A stretch of DNA of 13,312 nt, taken from the NCBI GenBank assembly GCA_900555105.1, contig USJP01000012.1, forward strand, positions 1 through 13,312. The letters run 5' to 3'. Positions 1 through 6,815 of the stretch are shown one piece after another. Every line of letters begins with the position of its first letter. The stretch's first letter is position 1. A model generated the notes under the pieces. That model worked only from the letters and a program-made list of their open reading frames with translations, was not told the DNA's origin and ran no database searches. The position numbers and the translations under genes were made by a program. Source of the DNA: an uncultured Coriobacteriaceae bacterium (GTDB taxonomy: Bacteria; Actinomycetota; Coriobacteriia; Coriobacteriales; UMGS124).

Positions 1-53
1 CCATAGTCGCCGGCATCAGGATGGTTCGGGTCCTGCTTGAAGTGAGCGGACAT
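1..53 (-). CDS. N-terminal fragment of an unidentified protein
   Basis: The ATG lies at 53-51 on the minus strand. It is preceded by a clear ribosome binding site (GGAGG, about 5-6 nt upstream on the minus strand; plus-strand complement at about 58-62). The visible 17 complete codons read MSAHFKQDPNHPDAGDY before the window edge. The stretch is hydrophilic, with no signal peptide or membrane segment yet. It is too short to assign a family. It is the first gene of a minus-strand unit that runs off the left edge. A 213-bp gap separates it from the GT4 gene to its right, so it may have its own promoter (see the candidate at 131-159). The good RBS and open frame support a real start; the function is unknown. 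Confidence 0.6.
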   Translation of the reverse strand, partial: MSAHFKQDPNHPDAGDY

Positions 54-130
54 CGTCCCTCCGTTTCATATCTTTGGTGCCAGGAGACCCCAATGAACAT
101 GTATGTGGCCGAGCACGCGGCCAAACCAGT

Positions 131-159
131 ATTTTATCGAGGCCCGAACACAGCAAACA
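131..159 (-). promoter_or_regulatory. Candidate promoter for the truncated gene at the left edge
   Basis: On the minus strand, TAAAAT (131-136) resembles a -10 box. A poor -35 candidate, TGTTTG (154-159), sits 17 bp upstream. This would give a leader of about 70 nt before the ATG at 53. The -35 match is weak, so the call rests mainly on the -10 and on its resemblance to a similar element before tagG. The rest of the 54-266 gap shows no open reading frame or hairpin that I would defend. Confidence 0.3.
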
Positions 160-266
160 GACCCCCTGGGCAAACCCCACCATATCAGCTCAGCGCGGTG
201 ACGAGCCTGTGGGGAGAACGTGGCCGGCGTGTGAAGAGACCCCATGGCGCAAGCAAGAAAGGCGGC

Positions 267-1451
267 TTACACCTCACGCGAGGCCTCTCGCCCCTCATAC
301 ACGGCACGCAACGGCTCGAACACGCGCGCAAGGCTGTATCTCGCACTTGTCGCAACGGCATGCTCGCCCATCTCGGCCAGCATCGCTGGGTCGGCGAGCA
401 GGTGCTCGACGCACGAGCAGAATCCGGCGGCGTCGCCCTGATTGAACAACAGGCCGTTCACGCCAGGATCGACGAGGTCAACATGACCCTTCACGGAACT
501 TAAAACCGCAGGTAGACCACAGGCAAATGCCTCAACCACATGAAAGGGCAGCCCCTCGTAGCGGCTTGCCGAGACGCACGCGTCGCTTGCCGCACGCCAT
601 AGGGCAAGACCGGCGGCGTCAAGGTGCCCGGGCATCGCCACCCGTCCCTCAACGCCGAGCTCACGGGCGAGGCCGAGGCATGCCTGCTGCTCAGAGCCCC
701 TGCCGGGCAAAGCGAGAACCACGCGCTCGGGCAGGTTTGGGAGCGCCTCGATCAGTAGGCGCTGATTCTTGCGCTGGGAAAACTCGGCGACGCACAGGCA
801 CACAAACGCGTCGTCGCGCATGCCCAACGCACGACGGGCAGAAGCCCGCTCGCAGGCGCTAGCAGGATGCAGGCCATCGAGCACAACGCCCATGCCGGGC
901 GTTTCCACCACCTGTCCCCGACAGAGCCTGTGCTCACGAGCAATGATGGCGTCTTGGCGGTTCATGACCACGATTTGGTCGGTCACGCCGGCGCAAAGGC
1001 GCTCGGCAGCAAGCAGGGCGGCCCTGCGCAAAAACGACGCGTCGGCATCAAAGAGATACCCGTGCACGGTGTTCACCACACGAGGACGCGCTCCTTTGTC
1101 GCGCTGCACGGCCCCCAAAATGCCTAAGCGCACAAAGAAAGCCGCGAGGGAGGTGTGCGTCAGCACGATGTCGAAGCGCTCGCGCAGCTGCAAGCGCGAC
1201 ACCTCACAGGCCACGGCAAAATTGCGCGGCGAGGACATGGACTTCACGAAGTCGGCAGGTATGCAGCGCACGCCCTGCGGCATGCCGGCAGCCACCGGGT
1301 CGCCCCCGGCAAACAGGGTCACATCGAATCCGTCGGCACGTAAGGCCTCGATATAAGGGAGGTGGAAGCTTCGCAGATGGCCGAACGTCGAGGCAGCATA
1401 CAGCACCTTGCGGCCGCTGCAGGCGCATTCCGATTTGCCGCGCTCGTTCAT
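267..1451 (-). CDS. GT4-family glycosyltransferase (EpsD/CapM-like)
   Basis: This is a cytoplasmic retaining glycosyltransferase of the GT-B fold, 394 aa from the chosen start, which is the usual length for the family. It probably adds a nucleotide-sugar-derived residue to a lipid-linked intermediate. The N-terminal Rossmann half begins with KVLYAASTFGHLRSFHLPY (about residues 15-33), as in CapM/EpsD proteins. It carries the acceptor-side motif NTVHGYLF (about 127-134). The C-terminal half has the family EX7E motif in YEGLPFHVVEAF (E299 and E307), which contacts the donor sugar-nucleotide, followed by a DPGVNGLLF donor-site segment (about 328-336). I chose the ATG at 1451 because GGAGG lies 9 nt upstream; an in-frame ATG at 1487 has no ribosome binding site. 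It is divergent from the sugar transferase at 1606, with 154 bp between. Sugar specificity cannot be read from the sequence. Confidence 0.88.
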   Translation of the reverse strand: MNERGKSECACSGRKVLYAASTFGHLRSFHLPYIEALRADGFDVTLFAGGDPVAAGMPQGVRCIPADFVKSMSSPRNFAVACEVSRLQLRERFDIVLTHTSLAAFFVRLGILGAVQRDKGARPRVVNTVHGYLFDADASFLRRAALLAAERLCAGVTDQIVVMNRQDAIIAREHRLCRGQVVETPGMGVVLDGLHPASACERASARRALGMRDDAFVCLCVAEFSQRKNQRLLIEALPNLPERVVLALPGRGSEQQACLGLARELGVEGRVAMPGHLDAAGLALWRAASDACVSASRYEGLPFHVVEAFACGLPAVLSSVKGHVDLVDPGVNGLLFNQGDAAGFCSCVEHLLADPAMLAEMGEHAVATSARYSLARVFEPLRAVYEGREASREV

Positions 1452-1605
1452 ATCGCCCCTCCTCCCCTGCTTGAACTGTGTCCCCATCTTAGAGGATTGG
1501 CGTTCATTGGGCGTCTGCGGCGACGGTATGCAAAAATCCCCTAAAATGAAAGGTTACTCTATCGTAATCGCACGGCACTACGCGCCATGCACCGAAGGGA
1601 ACCTT
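1452..1605. promoter_or_regulatory. Divergent intergenic region between the GT4 and sugar-transferase genes
   Basis: These 154 bp must carry or lead to the promoters of both flanking genes. On the plus strand TAAAAT (1542-1547) could be a -10, but no convincing -35 lies 16-18 bp upstream. A short inverted repeat, GGTTAC-N6-GTAATC (1552-1557 and 1564-1569, 5 of 6 positions matching), is operator-like but small enough to be chance. A plausible ribosome binding site, AAGGGA, sits just before the ATG at 1606. I cannot place transcription starts with confidence. Confidence 0.3.
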
Positions 1606-3006
1606 ATGGTAAGACCCGGACGCCGGGCGTTCAGCATCATGTCGTACTTCACCGACATCCTCATCGCCCCCATCTCCATGGCCATCGCATTCTGGCTGCG
1701 CTTCTGCCTTTTCTCAGGCGAAAACCCCATCGGCACGATGACCGAGCATGTGCTGTGGGTCACCGCCTTCTCGCCGCTGTACGTCTTCTTCTATGGCCTT
1801 TTGGGCGTATACGACCGCCACCGCACCGTCGAGACCTCGCATAAGCTCGGGCAGCTCGTTGCGGCGAACACCATCACCACCATGCTCTTCATCGACTGCA
1901 TCTTCGTACTGCGCGTCATAGACTTCTCGCGCTGGCTCGTCGTGTTCTACTGGATTATCTCAGTGACCCTGTCATGCCTAAAAGAGCTGGCAGTCACACA
2001 CATCCTCAAATCCATCCATCGCTCAGGCCGCGACCTGCGCAGGGTCGTCATCGTGGGTTCGGGGGCGGGAGCCTGCACGTTTGCGCACGGCATCGCCGCA
2101 CATCCCAGCACCGGACAGGTCGTAGTGGGCAACATCGGACAGGCGTCGATTGAGGACATCAGGCTGCTAGGATCGTACGCCGACATCGACCATATCCTCG
2201 ACGCCGTTCTGCCCGACGAGGTCGTCATCGCCATCGATGCCAAAGAGCAGGACTTGCTCGACCCCATCCTCATCGCCTGCAAACGCAGCGGCATCAAGCT
2301 GTCGATTCTACCTGCATACTACCAGTTCCTCTCCAGCAGGCCCTCAATCAGCATCGAGGGCGGCGTGCCACTCATCAACGTGCAGCACGTCGTGCTCGAC
2401 AACCTGGGCTTCGCGTTCCTCAAGCGCCTCATGGACGTGGTGGGATCGGCCGTGCTCATCGTGTTGACTTCGCCCATCATGCTCGTGGCGGTCATCGGCA
2501 CCAAGCTCTCCTCCCCCGGCCCGGTCCTATTCAAGCAGGAGCGCGTGGGACGCAACCGCAAGCTGTTCTACATGTACAAGTTTCGCTCGATGCGCGTGAA
2601 CGTGCATGAGGCGGACGGTTGGACCGTCGCCGGCGACCCGCGCCGCACGGCCTTCGGCGCCTTTATGCGCCGCTACTCCATCGACGAACTGCCTCAGCTG
2701 TTCAACGTGCTCAGGGGCGACATGAGCCTTGTGGGGCCCAGGCCCGAGCTTCCCCAGCACGTGTACGACTTCAAGGGCAGCGTGCCGCTGTACATGCTGC
2801 GCCACCAGGTGCGCCCCGGCATGACGGGCTGGGCGCAGATCAACGGCCTGCGCGGCGACACCTCCATCAAGGCCCGCGTGGAATATGACCTGTACTACAT
2901 CGAGAACTGGTCGTTCATGTTTGACCTGCGCATTCTCTTTACCACCCCATTCAAGGGCATCGTGAACAAGCAGGAGCCGCTCGTGAAGAAGAGCGCCAAA
3001 AAGTAG
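1606..3006 (+). CDS. Polyprenyl-phosphate hexose-1-phosphate transferase (WcaJ/WbaP type)
   Basis: This integral membrane priming enzyme transfers a sugar-1-phosphate from a UDP-sugar to undecaprenyl (or decaprenyl) phosphate, the first step of a lipid-linked glycopolymer. It is 466 aa, typical of the long polytopic form. Four N-terminal membrane segments are visible (about 16-35, 48-68, 83-104, 108-128). A Rossmann-like domain with GSGAG (about 151-155) follows. The C-terminal catalytic domain starts at KRLMD (about 273), has a re-entrant hydrophobic stretch (279-299), FKQERVGR, YKFRSMR, the acidic pair in SIDELPQ (D360, E361), LRGDMSLVGPRPE and RPGMTGWAQINGLRG (about 403-417). The tail (RVEYDLYYIENW) resembles WcaJ-type glucosyl transferases; glucose is therefore likely but not proven. 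The ATG at 1606 has AAGGGA about 6 nt upstream; earlier in-frame ATGs at 1528 and 1546 lack one. It is monocistronic, facing tagH. Confidence 0.92.
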   Translation: MVRPGRRAFSIMSYFTDILIAPISMAIAFWLRFCLFSGENPIGTMTEHVLWVTAFSPLYVFFYGLLGVYDRHRTVETSHKLGQLVAANTITTMLFIDCIFVLRVIDFSRWLVVFYWIISVTLSCLKELAVTHILKSIHRSGRDLRRVVIVGSGAGACTFAHGIAAHPSTGQVVVGNIGQASIEDIRLLGSYADIDHILDAVLPDEVVIAIDAKEQDLLDPILIACKRSGIKLSILPAYYQFLSSRPSISIEGGVPLINVQHVVLDNLGFAFLKRLMDVVGSAVLIVLTSPIMLVAVIGTKLSSPGPVLFKQERVGRNRKLFYMYKFRSMRVNVHEADGWTVAGDPRRTAFGAFMRRYSIDELPQLFNVLRGDMSLVGPRPELPQHVYDFKGSVPLYMLRHQVRPGMTGWAQINGLRGDTSIKARVEYDLYYIENWSFMFDLRILFTTPFKGIVNKQEPLVKKSAKK

Positions 3007-3032
3007 GCCGGGCACGCGATAGACGCAAACAA

Positions 3033-3079
3033 AAATGGGCCGAACGGGAGTTGCGAGCTGCATCCCGTCCGGTCCATTT
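3033..3079. terminator. Bidirectional hairpin terminator between convergent genes
   Basis: A 17-bp stem with two mismatches (arms 3033-3049 AAATGGGCCGAACGGGA and 3063-3079 TCCCGTCCGGTCCATTT) encloses a 13-nt loop, which itself has a TGC/GCA pair. It sits between the stop of the sugar transferase (3006) and the stop of tagH (3094). Read on the minus strand, the hairpin is followed by a T-rich run (TTTTTGTTTG, 3035-3026), so it looks strongest as the tagH terminator. The plus-strand T run is short. Confidence 0.85.
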
Positions 3080-3093
3080 GCATATCTCAGGCA

Positions 3094-4503
3094 CTATCCT
3101 CGTTTGAGCGTGACCTGCTCACCGCGAGCGTACGTCTCGCTCCAGGCCCACTCGAACTCATCGCCTGCCATCGGAGCAGCCGCGTCTACCTCGCCATATT
3201 GCAGCTCGGTGTAGCCCACATAGCGCGCAAGGTTGACCTCGAGCACATAGGCGTCGGACGTGCTGTACCGACCGCTGGCTCGCGAGGCGATGTCGAACGT
3301 CTCGCGCGTGACGTAGCCATGGGAATCCTGCGCGCGCACGGCAAACAAGAGCCCCGAGGCATCGGTACGGGCGCGGTCGGCGAAAACATAGAGCTTGTTG
3401 TCGCGCAGACACACCTGGATGCCCTCGTCGTCGTTGACGCACATCAGGGCCGCCTCGTTGAGCGGCAAAGCCTGTATGCGGCCAGGCAGCGTTGCCTCGC
3501 TCGCCGCGATGACGATGAGAAGCGCCGCGAAGGCAAGAACGGTGATACGCACGGCCTTGGGAAGGCCCGCGACACGCTGAATGAACGACGTGCGTGCCTG
3601 CGCCTGGGCAGGCACGCCCGAGTTCTCACTGCACGCCGAGACAGCACCCCGCCCCGAGGCGAGTGAGGCCTGCCCAGCCGCCTTGTCTACCGCAGGCTGC
3701 GAGGCTGACTTGGGAGCCTCGTCGATGAACAGCGGCGGCAGCTCGTCTTTGCCCGGTAGCTTCTTGGTGCTGAGGTACTTCTCGTATGCGTCGCACAGAC
3801 CTTGCACGTTGTTGCCAAAGGCAATCTGGTTGCCGTGGTCGAGCCAGAGAATCTTGTTGCACAGCGAGCGCACCTGACCCGTGGAGTGGCTCACAAGCAG
3901 CGTGGTGGCGCCGCCCGCGATGATCTCGCGCATCTTGGCCTCGCTCTTCTTGCGGAAGGCACCGTCGCCCACCGAGAGCACCTCGTCGAGGATGAGCACC
4001 TCGGGGTCGACAAGGCTTGCAATGGAGAACGCCAGGCGGCTCTTCATGCCGCTGGAGAGCTGCTTGAAGGGACGGTCCTCAAACCCGCGCAGCTCGGCGA
4101 AGTCGATGATGGAGTCGTAGGTCTCGTCGACAAACGCACGGCTGTAGCCCAGCATGGCGGCACGCAGGTAGGTGTTCTCACGCACCGTGAGGTCACCGTC
4201 GAAGCCGCTGGCAAGCTCAAGCAGGGCTGCAATCTTACCGTTGCACTGCACCGTGCCCTCAGTGGGCACCATGATGCCGCTGATAGCCTTGAGCAGCGTG
4301 GATTTGCCCGCACCGTTGGAGCCGATGATGCCGAGCATGTCGCCGGGTTCAAGCTCGAAGGTCACGTGCCTGTCGGCCCAGAACTCGGTGACGTGGTACT
4401 CGTGCTTGAGCCTGCGGATGAAGTACTCCTTGAGGCCGATGTCCTTGAAGTCGCCGGTGATATAGCGAATCGATACGTTTTTGCAGCTGATCATTGCAGT
4501 CAT
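3094..4503 (-). CDS. tagH: ABC exporter ATPase, TagH/Wzt-like, with transmembrane extracytoplasmic tail
   Basis: This is the ATP-hydrolysing subunit of a wall-teichoic-acid or polysaccharide exporter, partner of the permease encoded just upstream. It is 469 aa. Residues 1 to about 245 form the nucleotide-binding domain: Walker A GSNGAGKST (61-69), ABC signature LSSGM (149-153), Walker B LILDE (170-174, catalytic E174) and switch histidine H206 in LLVSHS. A low-complexity linker rich in Ala, Ser and Gln (about 260-310) leads to one membrane segment (about 318-335), then about 134 residues that should face outside. A single membrane segment plus an external domain is characteristic of Bacillus TagH and unlike carbohydrate-binding Wzt tails. 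The ATG at 4503 has AAGGTG 6 nt upstream, overlapping the tagG stop, and the gap is only 9 nt, so translation is probably coupled. The export substrate is inferred from neighbours. Confidence 0.92.
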   Translation of the reverse strand: MTAMISCKNVSIRYITGDFKDIGLKEYFIRRLKHEYHVTEFWADRHVTFELEPGDMLGIIGSNGAGKSTLLKAISGIMVPTEGTVQCNGKIAALLELASGFDGDLTVRENTYLRAAMLGYSRAFVDETYDSIIDFAELRGFEDRPFKQLSSGMKSRLAFSIASLVDPEVLILDEVLSVGDGAFRKKSEAKMREIIAGGATTLLVSHSTGQVRSLCNKILWLDHGNQIAFGNNVQGLCDAYEKYLSTKKLPGKDELPPLFIDEAPKSASQPAVDKAAGQASLASGRGAVSACSENSGVPAQAQARTSFIQRVAGLPKAVRITVLAFAALLIVIAASEATLPGRIQALPLNEAALMCVNDDEGIQVCLRDNKLYVFADRARTDASGLLFAVRAQDSHGYVTRETFDIASRASGRYSTSDAYVLEVNLARYVGYTELQYGEVDAAAPMAGDEFEWAWSETYARGEQVTLKRG

Positions 4504-4512
4504 GGGCGCACC

Positions 4513-5280
4513 TTACACGTAGTACAAAAACTCGTGGTTCTTCTTCTTGTAGATCAGCGCGCCGATGGCAAACGCGACCACGGCATAGCCGATGACAAGC
4601 GCGTGCAGGCCCACCGAGGGCACGAGCCCGTCGATGACCACCTGGCGGAAGTATGTGATGTAGACATACACCGGGTTGCAATAAAACAGGTTCTGGATGA
4701 GCGGCGGATAGCTCGAGGTGGTGTAGAAAATGGCGGACAGGTACATGAGCAGCATCGTGAAGACACCCCAGAGATACTGCACGTCCTTGAAGAAGACATA
4801 GAGCGCCGACAGGATGAGGCCCACGCCGACATTGAACAGCATGAGAAACACGATAGGCACGATGAGCAGAAGGAAGTTCCAGGTAAACGTGATGTGGTCG
4901 ATGAGGCAGAAGACGAAGAACACGCACAGTGTGATGCCGAAGTTGATGATGGTCTGCACGTTTTTGGAGAGCAGGAACATGTACTTGGGCACGTTGACCT
5001 TGGTGAAGATGTGCGAGTTTGACATGAGGGCCGTCATGCCCTGCGAGGTGGCCTCGTTGAAGTAGTTGAACACGAGGTTGCCGCAGAATAGGTATGTGGT
5101 GTAGTGGTCCATGCTCTGACCAAAGAACTGCGTGAAGACGATTTTCATGACAAGCAGCGTGAGCAGCGGGTTAAGCACGCTCCACAGCATGCCGAGCACC
5201 GTGCGCTTGTACTTGGTCTTAAAGTCACGCGCGACCAGTTCCTCGAACAGAAACTGGTGTTCCTTCAGTTTTTGAAGCAT
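4513..5280 (-). CDS. tagG: ABC exporter permease, TagG/Wzm-like
   Basis: This is the membrane subunit that moves lipid-linked polymer across the cytoplasmic membrane together with TagH. It is 255 aa, the normal size for the ABC-2 polysaccharide exporter family. The cytoplasmic N-terminus has the family hallmark RDFKTKYKRTVLGMLWS, followed by NPLL at the first membrane segment. Further hydrophobic segments cover most of the protein (six in all, approximately), with the amphipathic SALYVFFKDVQYLWG region typical of the family and a lysine-rich end (YKKKNHEFLYYV). I chose the ATG at 5280 because GAGGGG lies about 5 nt upstream; an in-frame GTG at 5298 would put that ribosome binding site inside the gene. 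It is the first gene of a two-gene operon with tagH. Its promoter should lie in 5281-5494, where a candidate -10 is present at 5332-5337. Confidence 0.93.
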   Translation of the reverse strand: MLQKLKEHQFLFEELVARDFKTKYKRTVLGMLWSVLNPLLTLLVMKIVFTQFFGQSMDHYTTYLFCGNLVFNYFNEATSQGMTALMSNSHIFTKVNVPKYMFLLSKNVQTIINFGITLCVFFVFCLIDHITFTWNFLLLIVPIVFLMLFNVGVGLILSALYVFFKDVQYLWGVFTMLLMYLSAIFYTTSSYPPLIQNLFYCNPVYVYITYFRQVVIDGLVPSVGLHALVIGYAVVAFAIGALIYKKKNHEFLYYV

Positions 5281-5331
5281 GCAACCCCTCGCAAACACAC
5301 GCCCAGCTCAATCGGCCTGTACCAGCGGAAT

Positions 5332-5360
5332 ATTTTATCTGACCCGAAGCCACTCTCCAG
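5332..5360 (-). promoter_or_regulatory. Candidate promoter for tagGH
   Basis: On the minus strand TAAAAT (5332-5337) resembles a -10 box; the hexamer 17 bp upstream, CTGGAG (5355-5360), is a poor -35. The transcript would start near 5325, with a leader of about 45 nt before the tagG ATG. The surrounding 18 bases (TTCGGGTCAGATAAAATA, minus strand of 5331-5348) closely resemble the element before the gene at the left edge, which raises the chance that both are real control elements. Confidence 0.35.
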
Positions 5361-5437
5361 CCCAAAGCCCAAACCCACATGCATGCACCGCAGCAAGAAA
5401 CCCATCTCTTCAAAACAACCCATCCCACCGTAGGCCG

Positions 5438-5443
5438 TATACT
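5438..5443 (+). promoter_or_regulatory. Candidate -10 box for the DHHW gene
   Basis: TATACT matches the -10 consensus at five of six positions and lies about 50 nt before the ATG at 5495. No recognisable -35 lies 16-18 bp upstream, and no TG extension is present, so it would need an activator or be weak. The rest of the 5361-5494 gap holds only a CATGCATG palindrome and a short C/A-rich repeat. Confidence 0.25.
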
Positions 5444-5494
5444 GTTGCCACTCCTCACTATTCGGCTCTTTTACTGGTCAGTTGGGATTGCTTG

Positions 5495-6745
5495 ATGCAA
5501 AAGATACGTAACATCGTCCTGCTCGTCTGTGCTTCAGGACTGCTCTGTTGCACGATGGGTTTCAAGGTCCTGAACAAGCTCAACATCCCGGTCCCCAGCG
5601 CACTCCAGACAAATGTCGAGCGCAGCTACCTGGAAGGAAGACCCTACACGCGCCTTCCGAACCCTTCCGTTGACTCGTTTCTCTCCGGTGATTTCCAAGA
5701 TGACCTGGAGTCCTACACTGCAGACGCCCTGCCCCTGCGCGAGACGCTTCTTTTGGGAAAGGCGAGTCTTCAGCGACTAAGCATATCTGAGATGGCCGCC
5801 CTGCTTGGCTACGACGCTTACCATACGTTCTTCGGATCGGGCTACCTGCACGAAACCGAGGGCAACAGGCTGCTCGCAGCCCCTGCAAGACAATCAAAGA
5901 AGGTGCTGAATGGCCTTGCTGCAAGCGTCGACTCAATCAACGACTTCGTCGCTTCGAACCCAGGCTACAGCTATTACTTTGCCATGCCCTACCGCTCCGA
6001 CGTCTTGGGCATTGGGCCGCTGGCAGGCCTTGTGAGTGAACCCGTGGATGCCGAATTCCTCCAGTCAAGGATATTCTCTCGCCTGTCACCCGATATCACG
6101 CAGATTGACTTGATGCCCTCGTCCTATGAGGAATTCAAAGAAGACTATTTCAAGACCGACCATCACTGGAACATCAAGGGGGCCTACAAGGCCTACTGCA
6201 AAATAAACGAGGCCATGGGAAACGCCTCGAGCACCCTGCCCTGTGGCGAGCTGCTTACATTCCCCACGGCGCAGTTCTATGGGTCCGAAGCCCGAAGCGG
6301 TCTTGATACCAGCATAGGCCCCGACATGATCCAAGACTACGAATTCGCAGTGCCCAACCATGAGGCCTGGATTTACGGCGAGCTCATGCCGAACGACTTC
6401 GCCGCCAGCACGCAGGCCTATATCGATGGCTTTCAGCCCGACAACCCATTCGTGAACCTCTACGCCGATTACTGGCACGCAGACTACGGGCAGATTGTTT
6501 TTGTGAACCAGGACAACAAGACCAGCAAGAACCTGCTGATAGTCGCCGACTCTTTCTCCAACCCCATGGAGCGAATGTTTTTGAGCTCATACAGCAGAGT
6601 GTATGTCTATGATCCGCGCTACGCGACGATAAGCCTTGCGGATTTCCTCAAGAAGTACGACGATATCGACGACATCCTGTTCTGCGAGACATATCAGACC
6701 ATGCGGTACGGCAAAGCCATAACCTCTGGTGGGGCAGCCTTATAA
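5495..6745 (+). CDS. DHHW/AlgX-like SGNH-type protein, probable polymer O-acyltransferase
   Basis: This 416-aa protein resembles the DHHW family, which accompanies MBOAT proteins and is thought to deliver or transfer acyl (usually acetyl) groups onto surface polysaccharides outside the membrane. An N-terminal basic stretch and hydrophobic segment (about 2-23, with KIR before it) looks like an uncleaved signal anchor, so the body should be extracytoplasmic. The name-giving motif FKTDHHWNIKGAY spans about 219-231 (D222, H223, H224, W225). A later VADSFSNP (about 350-357) is where the nucleophile serine is expected (S353), and FYGSEARSG (261-269) also fits the family. The ATG at 5495 is chosen because the hydrophobic anchor starts there; its ribosome binding site (GGGA) is weak. 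The gene is monocistronic and runs towards the MBOAT gene. It could alternatively be an esterase. Base composition looks less G/C-biased than the left-hand genes. Confidence 0.82.
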   Translation: MQKIRNIVLLVCASGLLCCTMGFKVLNKLNIPVPSALQTNVERSYLEGRPYTRLPNPSVDSFLSGDFQDDLESYTADALPLRETLLLGKASLQRLSISEMAALLGYDAYHTFFGSGYLHETEGNRLLAAPARQSKKVLNGLAASVDSINDFVASNPGYSYYFAMPYRSDVLGIGPLAGLVSEPVDAEFLQSRIFSRLSPDITQIDLMPSSYEEFKEDYFKTDHHWNIKGAYKAYCKINEAMGNASSTLPCGELLTFPTAQFYGSEARSGLDTSIGPDMIQDYEFAVPNHEAWIYGELMPNDFAASTQAYIDGFQPDNPFVNLYADYWHADYGQIVFVNQDNKTSKNLLIVADSFSNPMERMFLSSYSRVYVYDPRYATISLADFLKKYDDIDDILFCETYQTMRYGKAITSGGAAL

Positions 6746-6772
6746 TACGGGTGGATACCAGGCATATTTCTC

Positions 6773-6809
6773 ATTAGGTGGCGAGCAGATGACCTGTTCG
6801 CCACCTAAT
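6773..6809. terminator. Hairpin terminator between the DHHW and MBOAT genes
   Basis: A perfect 12-bp stem (ATTAGGTGGCGA at 6773-6784 with TCGCCACCTAAT at 6798-6809) extends by a G-T pair and CAG/CTG to 16 bp, around a 5-nt loop. It fills the 70-bp gap between the convergent stops at 6745 and 6816. The T run after it on the plus strand is interrupted (TCGTCTTT) and there is none on the minus strand, so termination could be weak or factor-assisted. The stem itself is too good to be chance. Confidence 0.8.
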
Positions 6810-6815
6810 TCGTCT

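Noticed and set aside
21..503. Plus-strand open frames of 65-160 codons at the left end
   Set aside because: They lie opposite the GT4 gene and its upstream gap, overlap each other in different frames and have no ribosome binding site or domain.
1452..1487. GT4 start at the ATG at 1487
   Set aside because: There is no ribosome binding site before it, whereas GGAGG lies 9 nt before the ATG at 1451.
1408..1605. N-terminal extension of the sugar transferase from upstream in-frame starts (1408, 1528, 1546)
   Set aside because: None has a ribosome binding site, 1408 lies inside the divergent GT4 gene, and the ATG at 1606 has a good one and begins just before the first membrane segment.
3802..5022. 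A 406-codon open frame on the plus strand across tagH and tagG
   Set aside because: It spans the antisense of two well-supported genes, is very rich in His, Asp, Glu and Val as mirror frames are, and shows no domain or ribosome binding site.
5379..5386. CATGCATG palindrome upstream of the DHHW gene
   Set aside because: It is too short and has no second copy nearby, so it is not credible as an operator on its own.
5279..5494. N-terminal extension of the DHHW protein into the divergent promoter region
   Set aside because: The added residues are low-complexity, Pro/Ser/His-rich and would place the signal anchor 70 residues inside. The extension also overlaps the tagG start and its ribosome binding site.
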